Positions 17,861 to 26,115 of a DNA stretch of 64,000 nt are shown in pieces; positions within the stretch are counted from its first letter, which is position 1; each line of letters starts with the position of its first letter. The DNA is from Stenotrophomonas sp. 169 (GTDB taxonomy: Bacteria > Pseudomonadota > Gammaproteobacteria > Xanthomonadales > Xanthomonadaceae), in contig NZ_CP061204.1 of NCBI RefSeq assembly GCF_014621775.1, forward strand, positions 888,501 to 952,500, given 5' to 3'. The translations under genes and the position numbers were made by a program. The notes beneath the pieces were generated by a model that worked only from the letters and a program-made list of their open reading frames with translations, was not told the origin of the DNA and searched no databases.

Positions 17861-18123
17861 GTAGAGCCGACTTCAGTCGGCTGGCTGCAGGTATTCGATC
17901 CGCTGGGCGCAGCCGACTGAAGTCGGCTCTACCAGTCGGCTGGCTTCAGGTATTTGATTTGCTGGACGCAGCCGACTGAAGTCGGCTCTACCGGTCGGCT
18001 GGTTTCAGGTATTCGATCCGCTGGGTGCAGCCGACTGAAGTCGGCTCTACCGGTCGGCTGGTTTCAGGTATTCGATCCGCCGGACGCAGCCGACTGAAGT
18101 CGGCTCTACCGGTCGGCTCTACC
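17861..18123. repeat. SMAG array with exact 59-bp period
   Basis: Opens with a GTAGAGCC-headed element (17861-17882), then four copies of the AGCCGACTGAAGTCGGCT palindrome starting at 17910, 17969, 18028 and 18087, spaced exactly 59 bp. Spacers share TCAGGTATTCGATCCGC and vary slightly. The final GGCTCTACC runs into the end of the convergent peptidase gene and provides its TAG stop codon. Confidence 0.85.
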
Positions 18124-18823
18124 GCGTGGCCGCCTTGGCGTACGCAGTCCACAGGTCCGGCAGGGTGTGGCCGGTGTGCGTCTGCCACAGGGCGGGGGTG
18201 TAGCGCCCGCTGCGCAGGGCGCCGTCCAGGGCCTTCACCAGTCCGGGGTGGGCGGCTTCGCTCCACTTCAGGAAAGCGCCCGTCACCCGGTAACCGGTCT
18301 CGGCGGTCTGTCCTTCCTTCACCGTCAGCGGTAGTGCCCATCCGGCGGCGGCGTTGTCGACCCCGTAGCGGTCACGCGCGTAGTCGGCGATGCCTTCCAC
18401 CAGCCAGCCCGGCACGCGTGCGTTGGCGTATTCCGGGTAGCCTTGCACGATGTGCATGGCTTCATGGGTGACCAGATCAGTGTCACCCGTATGCTTGGCC
18501 AGCCAGGCCGGGTTGATAGTGATTGTTGACGCCTTGGCCTTCTCGCCGACGTAGGCGATGCCGTCGTAAGCCGGATCGATGACGATTGCCACCTCGGAGG
18601 CGGCGTGCGGATGGAAGTCCGCGCGCTGCGGCAGATATGCCTTGAAGAACGTATCGATGATCCGCGTGCGGATGGCCTCCGGAACGGCGTCGCTGGCATC
18701 CCGATAGTGCAGGGTCACACCGTCTTGGCGCTGGGTCGCCTCGAACGCGCACGCAGTCCCAGGGGTAAACAGGGCCAACGTAGCCAGACTGAGCGGTAGC
18801 GCAGCATGCGCGACGCGGATCAC
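18119..18823 (-). CDS. BSP-family secreted metallopeptidase-like protein
   Basis: 234 aa with a signal peptide (hydrophobic run, cut near ACA before FEATQ). Contains the zinc-protease motif HEAMH (120-124), followed by GWLVEGIADYARDRYG, the arrangement of plant and bacterial basic secretory protein peptidases (PF04450), where the downstream glutamate or aspartate helps bind metal. The GTG start at 18823 overlaps the mannosidase stop codon (GTGA) and has GGGAG 8 bp upstream, so translation is coupled to the GH92 gene. Probably acts in the periplasm or outside the cell. The stop codon lies inside a SMAG palindrome. Confidence 0.82.
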   Translation of the reverse strand: MIRVAHAALPLSLATLALFTPGTACAFEATQRQDGVTLHYRDASDAVPEAIRTRIIDTFFKAYLPQRADFHPHAASEVAIVIDPAYDGIAYVGEKAKASTITINPAWLAKHTGDTDLVTHEAMHIVQGYPEYANARVPGWLVEGIADYARDRYGVDNAAAGWALPLTVKEGQTAETGYRVTGAFLKWSEAAHPGLVKALDGALRSGRYTPALWQTHTGHTLPDLWTAYAKAATR

Positions 18824-21800
18824 GGCGTGGCTCCCGGTGCCAGCAGCTCCACCTCGGCCAGTTGCAGGCGACCGGGTGCGTTGATGCGCAGCCGGTACTC
18901 GGCGTACTGACCGGGTTTGGCGATGCGGAATGGCCGCGTCTGCCGAGCCCAGGCGAAATCTTCCGCCTTGCGCGCGTCCAGCGTGGTCCAGCGACCGTTC
19001 GTGGTACGCGCTTCCAGTGTCCACTCACCACCGCGGATCGCGCCGTCACCGCTGGTCAGCGTATACATCGACGGCACACCCGCGGCCGCACCGGTGAAGA
19101 CCACGGACGCCTTCGCACCCAGCGGAACAGCGGTGCCGGCATCATCATCCAGCAGGGCGTCCAGCGCGCGTCCGTCTTCCAGCGCGGCCTTCGCACCACG
19201 TGCCAGCAGGTCGTGCAGCAGGGCAGGGCGGGCACCACGCGGGGTCAGCGAGGGCAGCGCATCGCCCGCGCCGGTTCCCCAGCGTGAGGGCTGCGGGCCC
19301 ATCTGGAAGTCCAGCGTTGCGCCGGCAGCGATGACATCATGCGGCAGCCAGGTCTTCGTCCACGGTTTGCCGTTGACCTTCAGCGACTGCACGTACACGT
19401 TCTCCGGCGAGTTGTCGGCGGCATTCACCGTCAACACCGCGCCATCCTGCAGCGTCACCTTCGCATGGCGGAACAGCGGCGAGCCGATCGCATACTCCGG
19501 CGCGCCCATGCGCAGCGGATACAGGCCGAGCGAGGCGAACAGGTACCACGCGGAGGTTTCGCCGTTATCTTCATCGCCCGGATAGCCCTGGCCGATCTCG
19601 CTACCCACGTACAAGCGTGCAAGGATCTCGCGCACATGCTTCTGCGTCTTCCACGGCTGCCCGGTGTACAGGTACATCCAGGGGATATGGTGCGAAGGCT
19701 GGTTGCTGTGCGCATACATGCCCATGCGTACATCGCGGGCCTCGGTCATCTCGTGGATGACGCCGCCGTACGAGCCGACCAGGGCCGGATCCGCGGTCTC
19801 CGGGGTAGCGAAGAACGCATCCAGCTTCGCTGCAAGAGCTTCGCGCCCACCGTACAACGCAGCCAGTCCTTCGCCATCGTGCGCGGCGGTGAACGCGAAC
19901 GTCCAGCCGTTGGATTCGGTGTAATCGTGGCCCCAGACGCGGGCATCGTAGTCCTTCGATGGCACGCGCCAGCTGCCATCCTCACGGCGGCCCTGGAAGA
20001 AACCTGCGGTGGCATCGAACATCGTCGCGTAGCCTGCCGCGCGGTGGCGGAAATAGTCCGCTTCGGTGGTGAGGCGTTCGCGCTGCGCTGGCGTGCTGGC
20101 AGACGTCGCCAGTGCGCTCGCCATGTTGGCGATGCCGAAATCGTTGAGCGCGCCTTCCATGGTCCATGACATGCCTTCGTGCACATCGCTGCTGGCAAAA
20201 CCGCGGAACGTGGAGCGGTCCATGCCCTTGCGTCCGACATGGCGGTCCGGCGGAACGACGGTCGCGTTCTTCAGCGCCGCCCTATAGGCCTGATCGACGT
20301 CGAAACCGCGTACGCCCTTCAGCCAGGCGTCGGCGAAGGCCACGTCGGAACTGGTGCCGACCATCAGGTCGGCATAGCCCGGAGAAGACCAGCGGGCCAC
20401 CCAGCCGCCAGCGGCATACTGTTCGAGGAACCCCTGCACCAGGTCGCCGGCGTCGTCGGCGCGGAACAGGGCGTAGGCCGGCCACGTGGTGCGGAAGGTA
20501 TCCCAGAAGCCGTTGTTGACGTACACCCGGCCATCGCGGATGGGCGCGAAGCTGCGCACCGCGCTGCCATCGGTGTTGTCTTCCGCAGCGCTGGCCTGGC
20601 TGGCGTAACGCCATTCCGGCGACTGCGCACTGCCCACGTTCTCGTGGCCCGAGTTCGGGTACAGGTACAGCCGGTAGATGTTGGAGTACAGCGTGGTCTT
20701 CTGGTCCGCACTGGCATCGCCGATGTCGAAGGCGCCCAGCCGTGCATCCCACAGATCCTGCGCGCGCCCGGCCACGCGCTCGATGTCATCGTCACTGGCC
20801 AGTTCCAGGGCGAGGTTGTGCCGCGCCTGCTCCACCGAGATCAACGACGTGGCGATGCGCATGTGCACGCGCCGCTCGCCGCCCGGATCGAACTTGATGT
20901 AGCCGGTGGGACGCCCGGTTTCAATCGCCCCACTGCTGCGCCATGGCCGATCGAAGCTGGCCACCACGTACATCCGCGTGGCGCCGTTGGACAGTCCGCT
21001 GCGCACGTCGGTGTAGCCGGTAAGCGTCTGCGTGGCTGGATCCAGCGTCAACCCGCCGCGCGCATCCACATTGTCGAACAACAGATTGGCATCCCCCTCT
21101 GCAGGGAACTCGAAGCGGAACAGGGCCGCGTGGTCGGTCGGCGCGATGGACGCGCCGATGCCATTGTCGAAGCGCACGTCATAGCGATGCGGGCGCGCCG
21201 CTTCATGGTCATGGCTGAAGGCCAGCGCGCGCTTGCGGCGATCTGCCTCCGGCACACCGCGGCTGGCGGACGGCATCACCTGGAACGTCTGGCGGTCACC
21301 CATCCACGGGCTGGGCTGATGGCTCAGCGACAGGGCCTGCAGGCGGGGCCGGTTGTCGGTGTCGTTGTGCTCGTTCCAGCGGTACAGCCAGTTGATCACG
21401 CCGGCATCGGTGGCCGGCGTCCAGAAGTTGAAGCCGTGCGGTACCGCCGTCGCGGGGATGTTGTTGCCGCGCGAGAACCGGCCGTTCGATTGGGTGCCGC
21501 GCGTGGTCAGGACCCAGTCCGACGGGCGCTGCGGGGCCCGCATGGGCTGCGGCGCCAGCTGCACGTCGTCGATCCAGCCCGACACCGGCGCACCTGCGGC
21601 GCTGGCTACTTCCAGCTCCACGGCGACCACGCGGCGCCCCTGCAGGCCGGCCACATCGCCCAACCGCACCGCCTTGCGCGCCCACTGCTGCGGATACAAC
21701 GTCCTGGAGTCGCCCTGTGCACGCGCGCCCAGCGCCACCCCATGCTGGTCCCGCGCTGCGCTTGCCGATACACGCTGGCCATCGTCCAACAGCAGGTCCA

Positions 21801-22167
21801 GCGACGCGTAGGTGGAAGACACCGTATCGCCGTCGACGATCTCCGGCAGCACCAGCCAACTCAGCGTGGTGTCCGCCTCGATCACCTGGTCGGTCTGCAG
21901 CAGTACCTGCCGCGCCGCGCCGCCGGGGCTGGCGTAGTGCACTGCGTGCAGCCCGGTGTAGCCCATTCCGGCCTTGGCCGCGTACGGGTCGCGGGGACCC
22001 GCACCGACACGCAGTTGCAGCGGACCGGCTTGGCCGGACACCAGCGATGGCTGGCCGGGCTCGAACGAGGTCAGCATCGGGGCAGCGTGGGCAACGGGAA
22101 CCAGCACGAGGGCCAGTGCAACGAACAGGGGCGCACGGCGCGCACGGTGGGGCACAGACAGGGGCAT
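18820..22167 (-). CDS. GH92-family alpha-mannosidase
   Basis: 1115 aa, secreted or periplasmic (signal peptide MPLSVPHRARR then a hydrophobic stretch ending AHA). GH92 enzymes are Ca2+-dependent exo-acting alpha-mannosidases on N-glycans and mannans. Family motifs: SNQPSHHIPWMYLY (about 820) and GYPGDEDNGETSAWYLFASLG (about 860, with the catalytic acidic residues). An N-terminal galactose-binding-like domain (about 30-250) precedes it, and a C-terminal discoidin-like segment (about 970-1115) ends RLRINAPGRLQLAEVELL. ATG at 22167 follows GGAGGAGAA. Co-translated with the BSP peptidase, suggesting joint attack on glycoproteins. Confidence 0.93.
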   Translation of the reverse strand: MPLSVPHRARRAPLFVALALVLVPVAHAAPMLTSFEPGQPSLVSGQAGPLQLRVGAGPRDPYAAKAGMGYTGLHAVHYASPGGAARQVLLQTDQVIEADTTLSWLVLPEIVDGDTVSSTYASLDLLLDDGQRVSASAARDQHGVALGARAQGDSRTLYPQQWARKAVRLGDVAGLQGRRVVAVELEVASAAGAPVSGWIDDVQLAPQPMRAPQRPSDWVLTTRGTQSNGRFSRGNNIPATAVPHGFNFWTPATDAGVINWLYRWNEHNDTDNRPRLQALSLSHQPSPWMGDRQTFQVMPSASRGVPEADRRKRALAFSHDHEAARPHRYDVRFDNGIGASIAPTDHAALFRFEFPAEGDANLLFDNVDARGGLTLDPATQTLTGYTDVRSGLSNGATRMYVVASFDRPWRSSGAIETGRPTGYIKFDPGGERRVHMRIATSLISVEQARHNLALELASDDDIERVAGRAQDLWDARLGAFDIGDASADQKTTLYSNIYRLYLYPNSGHENVGSAQSPEWRYASQASAAEDNTDGSAVRSFAPIRDGRVYVNNGFWDTFRTTWPAYALFRADDAGDLVQGFLEQYAAGGWVARWSSPGYADLMVGTSSDVAFADAWLKGVRGFDVDQAYRAALKNATVVPPDRHVGRKGMDRSTFRGFASSDVHEGMSWTMEGALNDFGIANMASALATSASTPAQRERLTTEADYFRHRAAGYATMFDATAGFFQGRREDGSWRVPSKDYDARVWGHDYTESNGWTFAFTAAHDGEGLAALYGGREALAAKLDAFFATPETADPALVGSYGGVIHEMTEARDVRMGMYAHSNQPSHHIPWMYLYTGQPWKTQKHVREILARLYVGSEIGQGYPGDEDNGETSAWYLFASLGLYPLRMGAPEYAIGSPLFRHAKVTLQDGAVLTVNAADNSPENVYVQSLKVNGKPWTKTWLPHDVIAAGATLDFQMGPQPSRWGTGAGDALPSLTPRGARPALLHDLLARGAKAALEDGRALDALLDDDAGTAVPLGAKASVVFTGAAAGVPSMYTLTSGDGAIRGGEWTLEARTTNGRWTTLDARKAEDFAWARQTRPFRIAKPGQYAEYRLRINAPGRLQLAEVELLAPGATP

Positions 22168-22230
22168 TGCGTTCTCCTCCCAGAGCAACGCGGACCATCC
22201 TGCTACAGGCAAGTTGGCGCTGACAAGTGC

Positions 22231-22302
22231 ATTTGGTTCGATCCAAATCGCTGCGTTGCTGTTTCAAGGCGATGCTGCGGCGCGCCATATGGATCGATCC
22301 AT
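22231..22302. promoter_or_regulatory. Two palindromes upstream of the GH92 gene
   Basis: ATTTGG-TTCGAT-CCAAAT (22231-22248) and the perfect 14-bp ATGGATCGATCCAT (22289-22302), 64 and 122 bp upstream of the mannosidase start. Their size and symmetry suit operators for a LacI- or GntR-type sugar regulator, but no such gene is in the window. Confidence 0.4.
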
Positions 22303-22403
22303 GTGTCGATTCGGGGTTGCGCACCGCATGGCAAGCGGGACGGCCTCGCGCCGACGCGGATGCTAGAATCATCGTCCTCGTACTTCCCTTCACGATGCCC
22401 GCC

Positions 22404-22601
22404 ATGAGCCATACCGCCACTGCTCCCGCCAACGCTGAAAAGCGTTACACCGTGCACCGCGGCGACCTGCCGCTGAGCTGCCCGACCCCGGAGATGGCGC
22501 TGTGGAACTCACATCCGCGCGTCTACCTGCCGATCGAAGACGAACCCAACGGCGAGGCCAAGTGCGCTTACTGCGGCGCCGTCTTCGTGCTGGCCGACTG
22601 A
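22404..22601 (+). CDS. Small zinc-finger (zf-CHCC) protein
   Basis: 65 aa. Carries the CHCC zinc-finger pattern: a cysteine in LSCPTPEM, histidine in NSHPRVYLP and C-x2-C in CAYCGAVFVL, as in PF10276 (relatives of mitochondrial NDUFS6). Function in bacteria is not settled. An ATG at 22395 would add MPA. The glycosyltransferase begins 16 bp downstream, so the two are probably co-transcribed. Confidence 0.8.
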   Translation: MSHTATAPANAEKRYTVHRGDLPLSCPTPEMALWNSHPRVYLPIEDEPNGEAKCAYCGAVFVLAD

Positions 22602-22617
22602 GCGGAAGCGCGCACCG

Positions 22618-23733
22618 ATGCGTCGATTGACCGTGGTGCAGTTGCTGCCGGCGCTGCACTCCGGCGGGGTAGAGCGTTCTACGCTGGAAATCGCCGCCGC
22701 GCTGGTCGCCGCCGGCCACCGCGCCGTGGTGGTGTCGGCGGGAGGACGCCTGGTGCAACCGCTGCTGGACAGCGGCGCCGAACATCTCACCCTGGATATC
22801 GGCCGCAAGTCGCTGTTGACGCTGCGGCACATGCCGACCCTGCGGCGGTTGTTCGCCGAAACCGGAGCGGACATCGTCCATGCGCGCTCCAGACTGCCGG
22901 CGTGGCTGGGGCTGCATGCGGTGCGCGGCCTGCCCGTGGACCGTCGCCCGCACTGGGTAACGACGGTGCATGGGCTCAACACGCCGGGACGCTACAGCGC
23001 AGTGATGACCACCGGCGAGCGGGTGATCTGTGTATCGGACACCGTACGCCGCTTCGTCCAGCAGCATTACCCCGCGGTGCCCGCCGAACGCCTGCAGGTG
23101 ATACCGCGCGGTGTGGATACCGCCCAGTTTCCGCGCGTGGCGCGCAACGACCTGCGGCCCCGCCAGGCGCTGGCGAAGGACGTCCCGTGGCTGCTTGAAG
23201 AACAGGGTCCCCTGCTGCTGCTGCCGGGACGGGGTACCCGCCTGAAGGGCCACATCCATGCACTGGCGTTGCTGGCGCGGATCCGCGCGGCCGGCGTGCC
23301 TGCACGGTTGTGGATGCTGGGGACCGATGAACCCGGGCGCGAATCGTATCTGAGCGAACTGCGTGCACAGGCCCAGCAGCTGGGCGTGGACGCCGCGCTG
23401 CACATCAGCCCGCCCACCTCGCGCATCGCCCAGGCCTACGCCGCCTGCGACCTGGTCCTGCAGCTGTCGGACAAGCCAGAAGCGTTCGGTCGCACCGTGG
23501 TGGAAGCCCTGTCAGTGGGCAGGCCCGTGCTGGGCTGGGATCACGGCGGGGTGGGCGAACTCCTGCGTCAGCTCCAGCCCTCGGGCGCGGTCGCGCTGGG
23601 TGACGCGCAGGCATTGGGTGAACGCGCGCTTGCGTTGCTTGCACAGCCCCCGTCGCTGCCGAGCCGCATCCCGTTTACGCTGCAGGCCATGCAACGCGAC
23701 ACGCTCCGACTGTATGCCGACCTCGCCGGTTGA
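22618..23733 (+). CDS. Glycosyltransferase family 4
   Basis: 371-aa GT-B-fold glycosyltransferase. N-terminal half: QLLPALHSGGVERSTLEIA, typical of GT4 acceptor-side glycine loops. C-terminal nucleotide-sugar half: IPRGVDTAQFPR, LLLLPGRGTRLKGH and the E-x7-E motif EAFGRTVVEALS (about 289-300). No signal or membrane helix, so it works on the cytoplasmic face. It is followed by an O-antigen ligase-like gene and LPS genes, so a role in core-oligosaccharide or glycan assembly is likely; sugar and acceptor are unknown. Confidence 0.88.
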   Translation: MRRLTVVQLLPALHSGGVERSTLEIAAALVAAGHRAVVVSAGGRLVQPLLDSGAEHLTLDIGRKSLLTLRHMPTLRRLFAETGADIVHARSRLPAWLGLHAVRGLPVDRRPHWVTTVHGLNTPGRYSAVMTTGERVICVSDTVRRFVQQHYPAVPAERLQVIPRGVDTAQFPRVARNDLRPRQALAKDVPWLLEEQGPLLLLPGRGTRLKGHIHALALLARIRAAGVPARLWMLGTDEPGRESYLSELRAQAQQLGVDAALHISPPTSRIAQAYAACDLVLQLSDKPEAFGRTVVEALSVGRPVLGWDHGGVGELLRQLQPSGAVALGDAQALGERALALLAQPPSLPSRIPFTLQAMQRDTLRLYADLAG

Positions 23734-25045
23734 CTCCCGCTCTGCCCTGATCGACGACCGCGCCGGTCGCTGGGCCCCGTGGGTGGTGCTGGCGTTCGTG
23801 GCCCTGTGGCCGCTGCCTGGCATCGCCGAAGGCGTACTGGCGCTGGGGGCGATCTACGCCGCTACGCGGATGGTGATGCGGCGCCTGCGCGGGCAATCGC
23901 ACCTGCTCAGTACAGCGGCATGGGCCCTGACCAGCATCCTGTTCCTGGGGTACTGGCTGCCGCAGGCGATCTCCGCACCGGATGCCGTGGACCCCGCCGC
24001 CGCCTGGACCAAGGCGGCCGCCGGGCTGCGCTATCTCCCCTTCATGTGGCTGGTGGCGATTGCCGTGGCCAGTCCGCAACGACGCGCGCTGACCCTCGGT
24101 GGCCTCGCCGTGATCACCGCGGCGTGGACGCTGGATGCGTTGGTGCAGGCAATGGCCGGTACCAGCCCGTGGTTCTGGTCGCTGGATCAGGTGAAGCAGC
24201 TGGTCAGCGGGCACGGCTTGTGCAGCCCAGCGGAAGCGGCCTTGGCCGACCGCCTCAGCGGTGCACTGGGTCCCTGCAATCTGAAGTTCGGCCAGGTGCT
24301 GGCCAGTCTGTCCGCCTTCCTGCTGTTGCCGGTCGCTGCGCGTTTCGGGCGTCCTGGCTGGTTGTTGGCCACAGGCGCGGTGGGCATCGTGCTGCTGCTG
24401 GCCGGGTCGCGCGCGTCATGGATCACCTTCGGCCTCGTGGCTGTGTACAGCGGCTGGCGCGTGCTGGGCGGACGACAGCTGTTGTTGCTGGGTGCGCTGG
24501 GGGCGGTGTTGGCCGCGGGGCTGGCGTACAGCGTGCCGCAGCTGCGCGACCGCGTGGTGCGCACCGCGCAGGCCTGGGAAGGCAACGACGATGGCGTGGA
24601 GCAGGCGCTGTCCGGGCGCGGACGGATATGGTCCGCGGCGGGCTGCATGATCCGGGCACATCCGATCAACGGCGTCGGCGCGCGGGGGTTCCGCGATGCC
24701 TATCCCGCCTGCGATCCGCAGGCCGGGACGCAGGGTGTCTGGGGTGAAGGTCCGGCCCTGCACGCCCATCAGATCGTCCTGGAAATCCTTGCCGAAACCG
24801 GTGTGATCGGCCTGCTGCTGTGGCTGGCCGCCTTCGCGCAGGCGTGGCGCGCGTGGCGATTCGCCCCACCGCAGGCGCGCGAACGGGCGCGTCCGGCCAT
24901 GCTGGCCTTGGCGGTTACCGTGTTTCCCTTGAACACCCACCTGGCCTTCCACTCCACGTTCTGGGGCGGCCTGACGGTGCTGCTCGCGGCCCTGTATGCC
25001 GGCAGCCTGCTGGCACGGGACGAAGAGGCGCCGAGCGCCCGGTAG
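23714..25045 (+). CDS. O-antigen ligase / Wzy-like polytopic membrane protein
   Basis: 443 aa with about ten to twelve membrane helices and the Wzy_C/WaaL-type middle section: LLAGSRASWITFGLV, then a large periplasmic loop (about 270-370) with ALSGRGRIWSAAGCMI, HPINGVGARGF and the histidine in LHAHQIVLEILAETG. Such proteins join glycans to lipid A-core or to each other in the inner membrane. The start at ATG 23714 overlaps the glycosyltransferase gene by 20 bp. WaaL, or a protein O-oligosaccharyltransferase, are the alternatives; sequence alone does not decide. Confidence 0.82.
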   Translation: MPTSPVDSRSALIDDRAGRWAPWVVLAFVALWPLPGIAEGVLALGAIYAATRMVMRRLRGQSHLLSTAAWALTSILFLGYWLPQAISAPDAVDPAAAWTKAAAGLRYLPFMWLVAIAVASPQRRALTLGGLAVITAAWTLDALVQAMAGTSPWFWSLDQVKQLVSGHGLCSPAEAALADRLSGALGPCNLKFGQVLASLSAFLLLPVAARFGRPGWLLATGAVGIVLLLAGSRASWITFGLVAVYSGWRVLGGRQLLLLGALGAVLAAGLAYSVPQLRDRVVRTAQAWEGNDDGVEQALSGRGRIWSAAGCMIRAHPINGVGARGFRDAYPACDPQAGTQGVWGEGPALHAHQIVLEILAETGVIGLLLWLAAFAQAWRAWRFAPPQARERARPAMLALAVTVFPLNTHLAFHSTFWGGLTVLLAALYAGSLLARDEEAPSAR

Positions 25046-25065
25046 ATGCGGCGGGCGGGCGGGGG

Positions 25066-25123
25066 GTAGAGCCGACTTCAGTCGGCTGCATTGGCTAAGG
25101 CAGCCGACTGACGTCGGCTCTAC
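25066..25123. repeat. Head-to-head SMAG pair between convergent genes
   Basis: A GTAGAGCCGACTTCAGTCGG element and its inverse (ending CGGCTCTAC) face each other across a 12-bp spacer, giving one 58-bp hairpin. It ends one base before the stop codon of htrB. It probably acts as a terminator for both the O-antigen ligase-like gene and htrB. Confidence 0.8.
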
Positions 25124-26053
25124 CTATGAGCGGTAGTAATCGCTGCGGCCGCCCGGCTGGCGCTTGAAGCGCCGGTGGATCCACAGGTACTGGTCAGGTG
25201 CTTCGCGCACCATCTGTTCGATGGCCTGGTTGACCCGCGCGGTGTCGGCCTCGACGTCCTGGGTCGGGAAATCTTCCAGCGGCGCGCCCACCTTCAGGTA
25301 GTAATCGCCGCCTTCGCGACGGTGGAAGTACGGCACCACGGCGCAGCCGGTCATCCGCGCCAACTGGTGCGTGGCCGTGATGGTGGAGGCGGTATGGCCG
25401 AAGAACGGCACGAATACGGTGTCCTTGCCCCGCATGTCCTGGTCCGGTGCGTACCAGAGGAAGCCACCCTTCTTCAGGTGGCGCACGCTCGCACGGATGT
25501 CTTCGTTGGCGAACATCGCGCTGGCGTAGCGCAGGCGGCCGAACTTCACCGCCCACTCGTACACCGGATTGCGGTGCTTGCGGTACATGCCGGCCAGCTC
25601 GACGTGGTCGCACAGCAGGCGCCCGCACATCTCCAGGGTCATGAAGTGTCCCGACACCAGCAGCACGCCGCGGCCTTCGGCCTTCAGCCGATGCAGGTGT
25701 TCAACCCCTTCCACGTGCACGCGCGGGCGGATCGCATCGATGCTGCCCCACCAGGCGCGGGCGAACTCAAAGATGCCCACGCCCAGCGCATCGAAGCTGT
25801 CGCGCAGCAAGCGCTGGCGCCACGCCGCATCTTTTTCGGGAAAGCACAGGGCGAGGTTCACTTCGGCCGCGCGCCGACGGCTGCCGGCCAGCCGCCAGGC
25901 CACCCAGCCGACGCCGCGGCCCAGCGCACGCTGCAGCAACCACGGCAGCCGCGCGATCGCGAAGGCACCGAACATGGCGGCGAACATGGGCCAGTTGCGC
26001 GGTTCGCGCAGCGACGGACGGGGGGCGGTGGTGGCATCAGACATGACCCGCAT
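25124..26053 (-). CDS. htrB: Lipid A acyltransferase (HtrB/LpxL family)
   Basis: 309 aa; transfers a secondary acyl chain to Kdo-lipid A in the inner membrane. Has an N-terminal membrane anchor (about 22-42) and the HX4E catalytic motif SGHFMTLE (H136, E141). Other family blocks: GMYRKHRNPVYEWAV and WYAPDQDMRGKDTVFVPFFG, with ASTITATHQLARMTG. ATG 26053 and 26044 are both possible; neither has a clear ribosome-binding site. Divergent from waaA, whose product makes the Kdo2 substrate. Which acyl position it modifies cannot be told. Confidence 0.92.
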   Translation of the reverse strand: MRVMSDATTAPRPSLREPRNWPMFAAMFGAFAIARLPWLLQRALGRGVGWVAWRLAGSRRRAAEVNLALCFPEKDAAWRQRLLRDSFDALGVGIFEFARAWWGSIDAIRPRVHVEGVEHLHRLKAEGRGVLLVSGHFMTLEMCGRLLCDHVELAGMYRKHRNPVYEWAVKFGRLRYASAMFANEDIRASVRHLKKGGFLWYAPDQDMRGKDTVFVPFFGHTASTITATHQLARMTGCAVVPYFHRREGGDYYLKVGAPLEDFPTQDVEADTARVNQAIEQMVREAPDQYLWIHRRFKRQPGGRSDYYRS

Positions 26054-26115
26054 TCTAGCAAGGCGCTGCGGGCACGCTGCGTGTCTTTCCGGTAGGGCTC
26101 CCGTATCCTTTGGCG

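Noticed and set aside
17861..18123. Possible CRISPR array
   Set aside because: The regular 59-bp spacing is due to palindromic SMAG units with near-identical spacers; CRISPR spacers should be unique, and no cas genes are present.
20179..22407. 742-codon plus-strand open frame opposite the GH92 gene
   Set aside because: Antisense to a confidently identified mannosidase; no motif of its own.
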